Assembly: GCA_019321725.1 (NCBI GenBank)
Contig: CM033111.1
Location: forward strand, 9,362,001-9,426,000
Direction: 5' to 3'
DNA length: 64,000 nt
Source: Paulownia fortunei
Taxonomy: Eukaryota; Streptophyta; Magnoliopsida; Lamiales; Paulowniaceae
The notes under the pieces were generated by a model. That model made no database searches and was not told where the DNA came from. It was given only the letters and a program-made list of their open reading frames with translations. Positions 1-11,700 of this stretch are shown here, piece by piece. The number at the start of each line of letters is the position of its first letter. The first letter of the stretch is position 1. The translations under genes and the position numbers were made by a program.

Positions 1-352
1 GGTGCAGCTCCTAAATCGTCACCATAATTTGTAGTCAAATGTCATAGCCACTTTATGATTATTTGTCTCCTAAATCACCTTCAGAAGTGGTTAGACCAAG
101 ACATCCAATGCACACATTGATGCCCGTCACTTGAACCCTAAAATAACTTAGCAAATAATTTCTCAATCCAGTCCTATACGTTTTTTTGAGGGTGAAGGAA
201 TAGGCTATGCAAAACTCACGCTTAATTAGTGTAAGACGACCCCCATAAGAAAGACCAGTTTTCTCCCAACCTTGTAATCTTGCCTGAATTTTCAGCACAA
301 TGTCATAAAAAAGAATATCCTTTTTCATACCATTGTACAACGGTGCTCCCAA
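1..352 (-). pseudogene. LINE (non-LTR retrotransposon) reverse transcriptase fragment
   Basis: Minus-strand translation over 352-59 reads like the region after the catalytic core of plant L1-type reverse transcriptase. A G-x-P-L-Y start is followed by I-Q-A-R-L-x-G-W-E-K and then L-S-Y-G-G-R-L-T-L-I-K, the usual 'W-K...LS-x-GGR-x-TLIK' signature. After a stop, the block D-Y-K-L-W near position 20 continues the family pattern in another frame. The piece is about 110 codons long, runs off the window edge, and has no endonuclease or catalytic YxDD region, so it is a dead fragment. Its neighbour is AT-rich non-coding DNA. Confidence 0.7.
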
Positions 353-634
353 ATAAATAATTTATACTACTATTAATAGTGTGAATAGCTTTGGAGGTTT
401 TTTTAAAATTTTAATCAGACAAAAATATCCTTTAGTCATAGTTAATTTTAAGGGCAACTAAATAATTAAATATTTATTTAATTAAATAATTATTAATTAT
501 ATCAATCCATGTGTTTCATTGATTGGTTGGATTTTCAAAAGCATGAACAATAATTTGAATTAATCATATCAATTAATTTAATTATTTAATTGATTGGTTT
601 AAATTTCAAAAAGCAAAAATAATAACAACTAATA
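353..634. other. AT-rich spacer, no gene seen
   Basis: No coding signal. The stretch around 520-620 (TTGGTTGGATTTTCAAAAGC and a following GAACAATAATTT) recurs in the loop of the neighbouring foldback element (1690-1785). Confidence 0.5.
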
Positions 635-2778
635 AATTGAAATTACAATATAACTGATAAGAGTAACAACTCTGAAACTAAAACGTATGCTATGAGATTT
701 AAAAATTTACTAAAATATTAAGTGTGATGTTTGTGATGCAAGAATTTTTATTTAGTCTTTTGTTATTTTAAAACTTTTTTTTTTTTTGGGATTTTTCGTC
801 TTATTGGCCGGGTTAGGCCTAATTAAAAAAGGTCTCGATAGAAAATCCAACTAGATAATATAAATATTTATTTTATTTTTCTAATCTTTTATTCAAACCT
901 CAACTTTCAATAATTGAATTTAAAATCTCCTATCATAAATTCTAATTTTAAAATTATAGTTACTACCTAGGTGTATTCCGGTTTATTATCTAGGTGTATT
1001 CTGGTTTATATTTTATATTAATACGATTGTTTATTGTCACTTAATTTTTTTTTTTTTTATTATTAGTATGATAGGATGTATTAAACAGTTGAATATATCA
1101 TGAAAAAAAAAATAGATAGATAAAACTAAATTAGGATTTGAAAGTGTATATCAGTCATTATAAAAAGTTTTAGATGAAAAATATCCAATATCCAATATAT
1201 ACTAATCTTATATTTGTGGCAAAATTCAGGTAGCAATTAGAGCAACATAAAATTTATATATCCTTATGACATAAATGACAAAAATTGAGTACTAAATGAT
1301 TTTTATTCTACTTTTAACAAAATCTTAACTATTTTGAGATCAAATGTATCATTTTGACATAAATAGTAAAACTTGAGAACTAAATGATTTTTATTCCAAC
1401 TTTTAAAAGAATCTTAACTACTTTAAGATTAAAAAAATAGCTATTAAAATACACTATATATAACTTTTCTTTATAATATTAATACATGTATCACATTCTT
1501 ATCTCTATTAGATTATCTTAAGAATTTTTTAAATAGTTTATTAGATAATCTAAGTTAATTATTTAATACGAAGAAACACTATCGCAAAATATTGCAATAT
1601 ATTATTTGTATTTTTTAATTATTTAAGGAAAAATAAGGGCTTAAAATTTAGCAATAAAATTTCTTTTATTTTATTATAATATTTTTATATTTTGTTTTCA
1701 AAAGCATGAACAAAATTTGTATTAATGAATCAATCAATTTATTTATTCATTGGTTGGTTGGAATTATAAATGCATGAACAATAATTAATAATAAATTTTA
1801 ATGGTAAATTAATTTGAAGCCCTTATTTTGCCTTAAATAGTTAAAAATACAAATTATATATCACAAAATTTTGTGATGGTGTCAGTTCATATTTAATAAT
1901 TAACTCGATCTTTAGATTATCTAATAGAGTATTTTAAAAAATTTGAGATAATTTAATAGAGATAAAAATGTTATACATGTATTAATATTATATTGAAAAG
2001 TTATATGTAGTATATTTCAATGCCTACTTTTTTTAATCTCAAAATAGTTAAGATTTTATTAAAAGTTAGAATAAAAATTATTTAGTACTCAAGTTTTGCC
2101 GTTTATATCATAATGATACATAAATTTAATGATGCTCTAACTAGTACCAGAATTTTGCTATAAACATAAATTTAATGATGCTCTAACTGGTACCAGAGCT
2201 ATAAACATGAGATTAGTATATAATTCTTCACCTAAAAATTTCTTAACGACTAATATACAATTTCAAACCCTAATATATTTTATAAATCAATTAAAATTTT
2301 CATGATACATTCAATTGATTAATACAAGTGCTATGATTGTGATAACACAAATAAAGAATTGAGTTGTAATAAACAATAATATTAATATAAAACATAGTTA
2401 TTTACAGTTTATATAAAATCAAAATACACTCAGATAGAAGCTGTAGCTTTAAAGTAAAAAATGATATGAGATTTTAAATTTAATTTTTGAAAGTTGAGGT
2501 TTAAATAAAAGATTAGAAAAATAAAATAAATATTTTCTTTACTTTTATTGAATTTTCTTTCGAGGCTCTTTTTAATTAGGCTTAACCAACGAGATGAGAA
2601 ATTCAATTTTTTTTTAAAAACAAATGATAGAAAGACTGACTATTTTTTGCATCACAAACATCACGCTTAATATTCAAGTAAATTTTAATATAAGTTTAAA
2701 AATTAAAGTTTAAATCTCGTTGTATACATTTTAGTTTCAAAGTATTGCTCTTATAAGTTATATTATAATTTCAATGTC
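635..2778. repeat. Large foldback element with inverted arms of about 1 kb
   Basis: Left arm about 635-1670 and right arm about 1796-2778 are diverged reverse complements. Anchors: ATTGAAATTACAATATAACT at the left end against the complement of TTATATTATAATTTCAAT at the right end; TGTGATGTTTGTGATGCAAG against TTGCATCACAAACATCACGC; the TTTTTAATTAGGC / GCCTAATTAAAAA pair near 820 and 2570; and AGGGCTTAAAATTT / AATTTGAAGCCCTTA near the loop. The loop is about 125 bp. The left arm has an internal tandem duplication of about 105 bp (about 1268-1440), and the right arm a short one (about 2131-2200). There is no coding capacity, so if mobile it is non-autonomous. The target duplication was not resolved. 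Confidence 0.65.
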
Positions 2779-4301
2779 TTTTGTTTCATTATAATAGTTT
2801 TATATTTCATTTATTTGGAGTTATATTACTAGAAATTTTCAAATTTCTGTTGTCAATACGATAGTAATTAATTTAACCAAATAGAATATATAATACACAA
2901 ATTTGAAAGAAGAATTAACAGTGAATAGATTAAATGGTGTCATTACAAGACATTTAAAAGAAAAATTTAATGGATATTATTCTATTAGTTCAACTATGCG
3001 TGTAAATGCTTTTTTAAATTAAATGTGTGTTAACATTTAATTTCTCTTGATTAACTAGATTATTACATTGATTTAAAATAAAATATTATTATAAATAGTT
3101 GAAAAAACATATTCATCAATGTTTGACAAGTGAAATTACTCAATTTGATCACAAAAAATGCATTGCAAGAGCTACGCATGTAATAATATTATTTTATAAC
3201 TCACATATTTATGGTGATTTTTTTTTATTTATTCTTACTTCGATTTATCTATTCTCTTTCTCACTTGTCTTTTTTAGTAGTTGACTTAATGTACTTGCTT
3301 AATATTAATTCAATATTCGTTAACTCTTTCAATTTTTTTTTTAAATTATATATTTATTTGAATGATGTATGTCAGTAGATATTAAAGTATATCTTTAAAT
3401 TATATAGATTGGTCAAAAATTTGAGTTTTAGAAAGTTGTATTCTATTCTTTATTAGAAATCTTTTCGTTATTAATTAACAATATATAACTCATTGACTTA
3501 GTAATTTTATTTACAATTATATGTAATACGAGTAATTTTATTTCAATAATCAATGTTTTGGGAAATAAATTTAGAAGTATACATTTAATTTAGATTATTT
3601 TTATTTAATTTAATTAATTAATTTAGTTATATATTTAAGTAATGAATTAAAAATATAATTTTGACACTTTATCATCTAAAAGTTAAAGACTACAAAAAGA
3701 AAAAATACAAATTCAATTTTTTGCTGAGATACATTTGAATAAGTGAAAACTAGAGTGAATTTCTATACTTGTTGATTTATTTTACGTTTACAAATTGATC
3801 ATACATGAGTAAATAATTAAATTTATATGAAATATTTATCATAAATACTGATTAATTAAATTGGTTCCATTACAATTTATTTTTCAAACAATCTTTTCAA
3901 AAGAAATTAATTTAAAATAATTAGGCCGTCCACTAAATTCAACAATTTTTACTATACCATTGATTTTTCAAGTTATTGCAAAAAACATTATATATTAGAT
4001 GATATATGAGTAGTAAACATATTCAAGTAAAAAATATAACAAATTTATTAAGGTTAACAATGGACCTCTTCTATAATAGTTTTTTTACTTTAAAAATAAT
4101 CTTTTTCTATAAAAGTTTTATTTTTTTAAATATATAGATTATTAAGGTTTTTTATAGTATATATATATATATATGAGATATCTTCTTTTCTTCCAAAATG
4201 GTGAACAATACTCAAATAAATATTTTAAAATAAATCTCTTCAATCCATATAGATATCAATCCCCAAAAGTTTGCAATTACTCAGACAAAATTTATTTAAA
4301 G
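2779..4301. other. AT-rich non-coding DNA, nothing recognised
   Basis: Only short chance frames and a small (TA)n run near 4160. No domain, RNA gene or clear repeat was seen. The last five bases (TAAAG) would be the target-duplication partner of the adjacent LTR, but the other side is lost. Confidence 0.5.
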
Positions 4302-5897
4302 TGCTACAACTTTAAGGTTGTAAATCCAAGTGCAGATTGTATTAAGTAATAAATTTCTTGTGAGTCTGAGGTCGATCCACAGGGAAGTTGTTTGAATAAT
4401 TCAGTATTATAATTCTAAACAGATGGGATTTATGTGATTCAAAATATATAAAAGATTAATATATGATGTAACTAAAGAAAAACCAAAGTAATAAAAGTAT
4501 TGATGATTATAGATCCACACTTGAGTTTTGAATAGAGAAATAATTATTTATTCTTTTTACCTCTCTTAATTGCCATAATTGGAATCCATATATAATGAAT
4601 GTTTCAATATAAATATATTATCAAATTGCTCATGCAATAAGGTAATCATGATATAGTCTTACTATTTGTAAATTATCTCTTAACGCCAATACTTATTTAT
4701 GGGATCAAATATTTATGCACATCTTTGTCAACAACAAATCAAGATTTCATATTAGTAGTCGATGGGGTAGAACCGTACAATAAGTTAAATGAACCAAAGT
4801 ATTTATTGTGCTATTGGAGATACAAAAATAAAGAATCACCACAAAATAAGTAGGGTTTATATCAAAACTCAAAATAATAATACAATATACTTAAATATTT
4901 TCTACCCTTATAATCATTCATCTTCCTCCATCAAGAGGTTAGCCCTTTTTCCTCAACAAAATTAAATTTAGAAAAAACTAAAATTAGCAGAGAAACTAGA
5001 GAATATTTTTCTATTACTACTAGAAAGCACACATACTAGAAAACTTAGCCTAAAGAAACCCTCTATCCCCCTCTCTTACAAGTTTAATACATGGTCTATT
5101 TATATTACTTAGAGTATGCTAGAGGCCAAACAAATAATTGAGAAGTTAATCAAGTGGTATGCTACTTGTCAAGAATTGGTAAGTTATTACACCAAGTCCT
5201 GAAATTTCTCACCTCTAATTGAAATGTATTTTTAGTTCAGATACAACCAGATTTTGATGATGAGTAAAGAACAAAAGTTTTTGATCTCTTGGTTATGATA
5301 TATTTTCATGTATCATTTGTCAAATTTGGCTGTTGGATAAGGGAGATATGGTTAAATTACTGAATCATATCCAAGAGTCGTCATTTAACAGCAGTAGCAT
5401 ATTGCAGCATATGTGTTTACCATTTTGACATATTTTCTCACTATCTTGTGTTCAGCAAATTTGTTTATTTACTCTTTTGTATAACATATCCAAATTTCGG
5501 CCCTAAATCAATTTGGGCTTAAGAAATATGAATTAGTTAAACAAGTCAATACTAACCTGAACTCTGCTTCAAGTTTTTGGTGATCCATTTTGTGCAACAA
5601 CTTGAACAAATTTTTTGTTATTATCAAGACTAAATTGGGCTGATCTTCCAAGAGAAACGTTGTAGTTCTATCTCTTGGATTTCAAATGAAGTAAGATTTA
5701 AGTTCATAAGCTTTTGATCATAGAGTTATGCCCAAAATACTAAAACTGCAGAAGTCTGAAAACATGTTTCTTTTGATCTTTTTATATTTATTGATTTCCT
5801 AACACAAAATATTAATAAAACAATAATATTAACAAGAATAAAACAAGAAAATTATTAAGGATTTGATATAAAAATATCTCAAAATATGTACTTACCA
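4302..5897 (-). repeat. 3' LTR of Athila-like copy A
   Basis: Reads TGGTAAGTACATATTTTGAG at its 5' end and ends GTTGTAGCA on the minus strand, 1596 bp. It aligns end to end with the LTRs at 17382-18984 and 27825-29435, with clear divergence. The preceding minus-strand tract GTTAAGTGTGGGAAAATT (5898-5915) is the polypurine tract. Confidence 0.9.
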
Positions 5898-7774
5898 AAT
5901 TTTCCCACACTTAACATTTGCTTGTCCTCGAGCAAGCCTAAAACAAACCTAAACTAATCCACTTTCGTAGGAAATCATGATTGCATTTAACATATGCAAT
6001 AAACCTTTAAACCTCTAGGTGGCCCATAGAGGACGAGTTATAGTATCGTGAGGGTTTCCACCAGTGACACTCACAAACACCTATGATAACTATCTTCCAA
6101 CTATTATTCTCAAGAAACAACAAAGTAATATGGAAATGAAATCAAACAAGTATTGAGTTTAACTCTTAATTATTCAAAAGTCAATACATTTCCACAATAA
6201 GCATACTCAAGTGTGTGTGTGGATAGTTAATGTCAACAGTGATGAAACTATGCATGTTTCAAATAAGTGAATGCTCATAAAACCTTACAAAACCATCACC
6301 CAATCTCTAATGAAAAAGTTAAACATCATATACTCTTCCTTTGGCGCAAATCTCCACTACACTGAAGGCACCTCAAGAAATTAAAATGTTTTCAACAAAG
6401 GTTGTAATAGGGCCAAAGGGTAGTGATGTAGCTAAAAAATAAAATGATAGAATACAACAAAGGTTCTAAAAATTTCATAAAATTAGAGACATAGAGTTTT
6501 TTGATGAAAAATTCTCAAACTCCACAAATTTTGACACGGGGGTCTATTATTATTGAATTGGACCTCGCTTCATCTTTTTTTTCCATCTTGCAACATCCTA
6601 TTTTTAGTTGCAACTCGTAATATTTTTAGTACTTTACAATTTTTCTTTTCTTCTCTTTTTTTATGGAGAATCTCTCCCATACTTATCTTCTACTCCAACT
6701 TAAATTTCTTTTACAAGTTTACCCTGTTTTTTTTTCCATCTTGCAACATTTTATTTTTAGTTGCAACTCGTAATATTTTTAGCACTTTACAATTTTTCTT
6801 TTCTTCTCTTTTTTTATGGAGAATCTCTCCCATACTTATCTTCTACTCCAACCTAAATTTCTTTTACAAGTTTACCCTGTCAATAGATTATCTCTTAAAC
6901 TCCAAATTATTTTTAGAACAAGGGTTGGATAATAATGTATTTAGGCTAGGTAAAAAGATATGGCTACAAAAGAAAATGTTTATTTATTGAAATAAACAAA
7001 GTGGCTCACTAAGGAGATGTTATCTTGGAACATCACATAGAAAACACGCTGATTTGATAATGGCACTAGAAAGCCTAACACCTTAATCATTTTTCTAGTG
7101 GTATACTGTCAGTCGTTCGCCTCAACAAACCAAAAGAAAAAGTTCTAATGCCCAACCCCTACATATTGAAGATCCAAGTGATGATTAGAGAAAGGGTATA
7201 AAACTTTCTATTTTGACATGATTGTTTTCACACTAAATAACATAACTATTTGTGTAAAAAAAATTGACTATAATTATCACAAAAATATATTAACCAAATA
7301 ACAACATCAAAGTCTAAAACAACACCTATCATTAATCAAACCACATTATTCATGATTAATTTAATTATTGAAGTTGGAAGAACCTCTACGACTAAAAAAA
7401 ATTAAAAAAATTGGTAATTGACAAACTTTTGTTAAAAACTTCACAACCTTGCCATGTTATGCAAAAAATTGGGATGCATCGCAAGAGTGTTACAATTACC
7501 CTTTACTCCGCCACCATTTTTCATGATTTCAACGGACCCATAAGAAAACACACTTGATTTTATTTTAAAATAAAATACTAGAAAAACACACATTGAACAC
7601 GCAAGTCATGATATCAATTATCCCTCCCCCCAATCTAATCGAGACATTATCCCCAATATAAAAAATAGATAAGAAAGTAGAGTTTAAAAGATATCACCTG
7701 AAGTGTGGCTAAAAAAAATAAAGCTGAAACAACACAAAACACATATTATTAGATGAAACCATTAACAATAAGTA
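5898..7774 (-). other. 3' non-coding region of Athila-like copy A
   Basis: Colinear with 26129-27824 of copy B. It contains the internal G-rich tract near 7625 (complement of CCTCCCCCCAATCTAATCGA) and ends with the polypurine tract beside the LTR. No coding frame is supported. Confidence 0.75.
6574..6879. repeat. 153-bp tandem duplication
   Basis: Two near-identical units (6574-6726 and 6727-6879), each starting with a T-run plus CCATCTTGCAACAT and ending CAAGTTTACCCTG. The offset of CCATCTTG is 153 bp (6583 to 6736). Copy B has one unit only, so this arose in copy A or its lineage. Confidence 0.85.
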
Positions 7775-8427
7775 TCACAAACTCAGAGTCAAATTCAATT
7801 TGCATTTTTGACCATTGTTCCTATTGGACAAATCCATATGGGCTAAGGCTGGATCAGGTTCTAGCAACATATGCTAGAAGTTAATCAATTAGTTGGTCAG
7901 GTGTCGGAGCAGAAATGAGGATTCTTCTCGCAGAGGGTGAAATAAAATCTTTTTTCACAGCATGATCCACAAAAGATAACAAACCATCATAAAAACCATT
8001 AACATTAAGAATACATATAGGTTTTTGGTGAATGTTTATTTATACTTAATAAACAACTTAGAATAATTCCTCTAGTGTACTAAAACTGCCACGTAGAATG
8101 ATGAATGTATCCACATTATTTAACATGTTAGGCATTCTGTCCTGAATATGTGACACTTTTAGCTTATCTCCAATGGTTATACCTATGATATTCTGTATTG
8201 TTAAAGGTTTTGGGAACTCCCAAAACTTTGACTCCTCCTATATAAGCAAAAATTGCAACACTCCCCGTTAACCCCAAACTGCCTCTCCCATACACTAAAT
8301 GAATTTTTCTTTCTGCTAAAGTTCTACCAAGGTTTTTGGCTGCCCCTACAAACTCACCATTTTTTCCTAGATTGGATCCACAAAAGACACAAATGCAGTT
8401 GAACTTGCGAGTCAAAGAAACTTCCAT
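7775..8427 (-). pseudogene. LOG-like: LOG-family cytokinin riboside 5'-monophosphate phosphoribohydrolase, decayed copy A
   Basis: Captured plant gene inside the retrotransposon. LOG enzymes release free cytokinin base from the riboside monophosphate in one step. From the ATG at 8427 the frame shows I-C-V-F-C-G-S-N near residues 12-19 and L-V-Y-G-R-G-S-L-G near 44-52 (family: VYGGG). A 2-bp deletion after G-V near 8218 shifts the frame. Further down, the other frames still read the LOG core, the nucleotide-binding loop (here R-G-S-F-S-T-L-E in place of PGGxGTxEE), N-V-N-G-F-Y-D-G and the C-terminal L-N-L-T-L-S-L before TGA at 7777-7775. In-frame stops occur in the W-A-Q segment and later. The region is intronless. 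The initial cysteine-containing motif is intact here, unlike in copy B. Not functional. Confidence 0.88.
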
Positions 8428-8720
8428 ATATTTTTATTTTTATTTATTTTATTTTTTTTGAAAATAAGTTTTGAAAAAATAGAGTAAGTGTGGTGTTATT
8501 TATTGAGGTGTGAACAGGGAATGTATTTATTGCATGTATTTTTTTTTGTCAGAAATGTTGAAAATATGGACACACAAAATTTAAAAATTACCTGCTTACA
8601 TGTGACTGTACATGTAATTGTGATTGTGGCTCATATCTTCCTCTGGTTTACGCTCAGTAACAGCTTAAACACCCTCTATGGGTCGAGGATATGCTTCACA
8701 TCCAGTTTTCTTATAAACTG
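8428..8720 (-). other. Region upstream of LOG shared with copy B
   Basis: Aligns with 25196-25475 of copy B: CATATCCTCGACCCATA, CATGCAATAAATACATTCC, CTGTTCACACCTCAATAAAT and an A-rich leader directly before the ATG. Its conservation in both copies suggests the captured unit included untranslated leader or promoter-proximal sequence of the donor gene. It ends abruptly at 8720. Confidence 0.65.
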
Positions 8721-11700
8721 ACACTTGTAATTTTTGAGAGCGAGAATGGTGTACAATGGTGTACATATATTAGATTAAACTATTGAATTATATAAATTAT
8801 TTGACAGTATTAATTATAATTATACATAATATGAAAATCTTATTTATTTGTAATTTTATTTCTATCAATACTATTTTTGGTAATGAATTAGTTGTGATTA
8901 TATTGAATGTGAGTAAATTATTAATTTCTTTTAAAATTAAATTTATTATTAGCGAATTTATTTTAATTAACTACTTTATTTTAGGTACAATATGAATTAA
9001 ATAAATTATTTTAATTATTTATTTTAAGTATTACATTATTCTATTAAATTGAGAAAAGTGACTATTTAAATTTATGTAGGTTTTAATTATTTTATTTGTA
9101 ATAATATTCAACATGTGTAATTTATTTATATTCAAATGGTCTCGTATAATAATTTTATATTTTTAGTACAAGTTTACTTGAATGGTGCATGTATACTAAA
9201 TAAATATTAGATTATAATATTATATCTTATAATTATTTTATATTGTTAGTATGAGTTTTACTTAAATGGTGCATGTATAATAGATTAAATTATTATATTA
9301 AATAAATTATCTTAAATGTTTTATGAAAAATTGTTATTTTATTTATTATTGATTTTATTTATAATTATATTTAGCAAATAGTTTTTTTTATAGTTATTTA
9401 CAATATGTGAAATTTATTTATTTAAATGGTGTACATGATCAAATATTAGATAATAGAATTGTAATTTTTTAGGGCGTCTATTATAATTTTTGAGGCTGAG
9501 AATGGTGTACGTATATTAGATTAAATTATTGTGTTATATAAATTATTTGACAGTAATACTTATAATTATACTTAATTTGAAAATCTTATTTATTTGAATA
9601 GTATATTTAAATAAATATTTGAAAATATAAATATAATTTTATTTACAATTATATTGACTGTTAATAATTTTATTCCTGTTAATATTATTTTAGGTAATGA
9701 ATTAGTTGTAATTATATTGAATGCGAGTAAAGTATTAATTTTTTATTACAATTATATTTATTATGAGCGAATTTATTTTAATTAACTACTTTAATTTATC
9801 ATAGTGTATATGTAGGTTTTAATTATTTTATTTGTAATAATAATCATTATGTGTGATTTATATATATGAAAATGGTCTTGTATAATACTTTTATATTTTT
9901 AGTATGAGTTTACTTGTTTGAATGGTGCATGTATATTAAATAAATATTAGATTATAATATTATATCGTATAATTATTTTATATTGTTGGTATGAGTTTTA
10001 CTTATTTGAATGATGCATGTATATTTGATTATATTATTGTATTAAGTAAATAATCTTAATTTTTTTATGAAAAAATATTATTTTATTTATTATTGATTTT
10101 ATTTATAATTATATTTTATATAAGTAATTTATTTTAGCAAATAGTTTTTTTTTATAGTTATTTACAATATGTGAAATTTATTTATTTGAATGGTGTACAT
10201 GAGCTAATATTAGATAATAGAATTGTAATTTTTGAAAGCAAGAATGGTGTACGTATATTAGATTAAACTATTGAATTATATAAATTATTTCACAGTAATA
10301 ATTATAATTATACATAATATGAAAATCTTATTTATTTGTAATTTTATTCCTGTTAGGTAATGAATTAGTTGTGATTATATTGAATGTGAGTAAATTATTA
10401 ATTTCTTTTACAATTATATTTATTATTAGCAAATTTATTTTAGTTAACTACTTTATTTTAGGTACAATATGAATTAAATAAATTATTTTAATTATTTCTT
10501 CTAAGTATTAAATTATTCTATTAAATTGAGAAAAGTGACTTTTTAAATTTATCTTAGTGTATATGTAGGGTTTAATTATTTTATTTATAATAATAATCAA
10601 TATGTGTAATTTATATATATGCAAATGGTCTTGTATAATAATTTTATATTTTTAGCATGAGTGTATTTGAATGGTGCATGTATATTAAATAAATATTAGA
10701 TTATAATATTATATCGTATAATTATTTTATATTGTTAGTATGAGTTTTACTTATTTGAATGGTGCATGTACATTAGATTAAATTATTGTATTAAATAAAT
10801 TTAAATTTTTTGTGAAATAATATTATTTTACTTATTATTAATTTTATTTATAATTATGTATTTGAATGGTGTACATGAGTAAATATTTGATAATAGAATT
10901 ATAATTTTTGACGGCGAGGAATGGTGCATGTATATTGGATTAAACTATTGTATTATATAACTTATTTGACAGTAATAATGATAATTATACATATTATGAA
11001 AATCTTATTTATTTGTAATTTTATTCCTGTTAATACTATTTTTGGTAATGAATTAGTAGTAATTATATTGAATGTAAGTAAATTATTAATTTCTTTTACA
11101 ATTATATTTATTATTAGATAATTTATTTTAGTTAACTACTTTATTATAGGTACAATATGAATTAAATAAATTATTTTAATTATTTCTTTTAAGTATTACA
11201 TTATTCTATTAAATTGAGAAAAGTGACTATTTAAATTTATGTAGGTTTTAATTATTTTATTTGTAATAATATTCAATATGTGTAATTTATTTGTATGCAA
11301 ATGGTCTCGTATAATAACTTTATATTTTAGTACGAGTTTACTTGAATGGTGCATGTATATTAAGTAAATATTAGATTATAATATTATATCTTATAATTAT
11401 TTTATATTGTTAGTATGAGTTTTACTTAAATGGTGCATGTATAATAGATTAAATTATTATATTAAATAAATTATCTTAAATGTTTTATGAAAAAATGTTA
11501 TTTTATTTATTATTGATTTTATTTATAATTATATTTAGCAAATAGTTTGTTTTATAGTTATTTACAATATGTGAAATTTATTTATGTGAATGGTGCACAT
11601 GAGCAAATATTAGATAATAGAATTGTAATTTTTGAGGGCGAGAATGGTGTACGTATATTAGATTAAATTGTTGTATTATATAAATTATTTAACAGTAATA

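Larger units (their letters stand above)
4302..8720 (-). mobile_element. Athila-like Ty3/gypsy element with LOG cargo, copy A, 5'-truncated
   Basis: Minus-strand 3' part of an LTR retrotransposon homologous along its whole length to the complete copy at 17382-29435. In element order it has the region upstream of LOG (8720-8428), LOG (8427-7775), a long 3' non-coding region (7774-5898) ending in a purine tract, and the 3' LTR (5897-4302). Gag, protease, reverse transcriptase and integrase are missing. Homology stops abruptly at 8720, where the AT satellite begins. The many differences from copy B show the two insertions are not a recent duplication of one locus. Confidence 0.85.

Noticed and set aside
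6553..6990. 145-codon plus-strand frame with a perfect internal protein repeat
   Set aside because: It is antisense in the 3' non-coding region of copy A. The repeat is the 153-bp DNA duplication, and no homologous frame exists in copy B.
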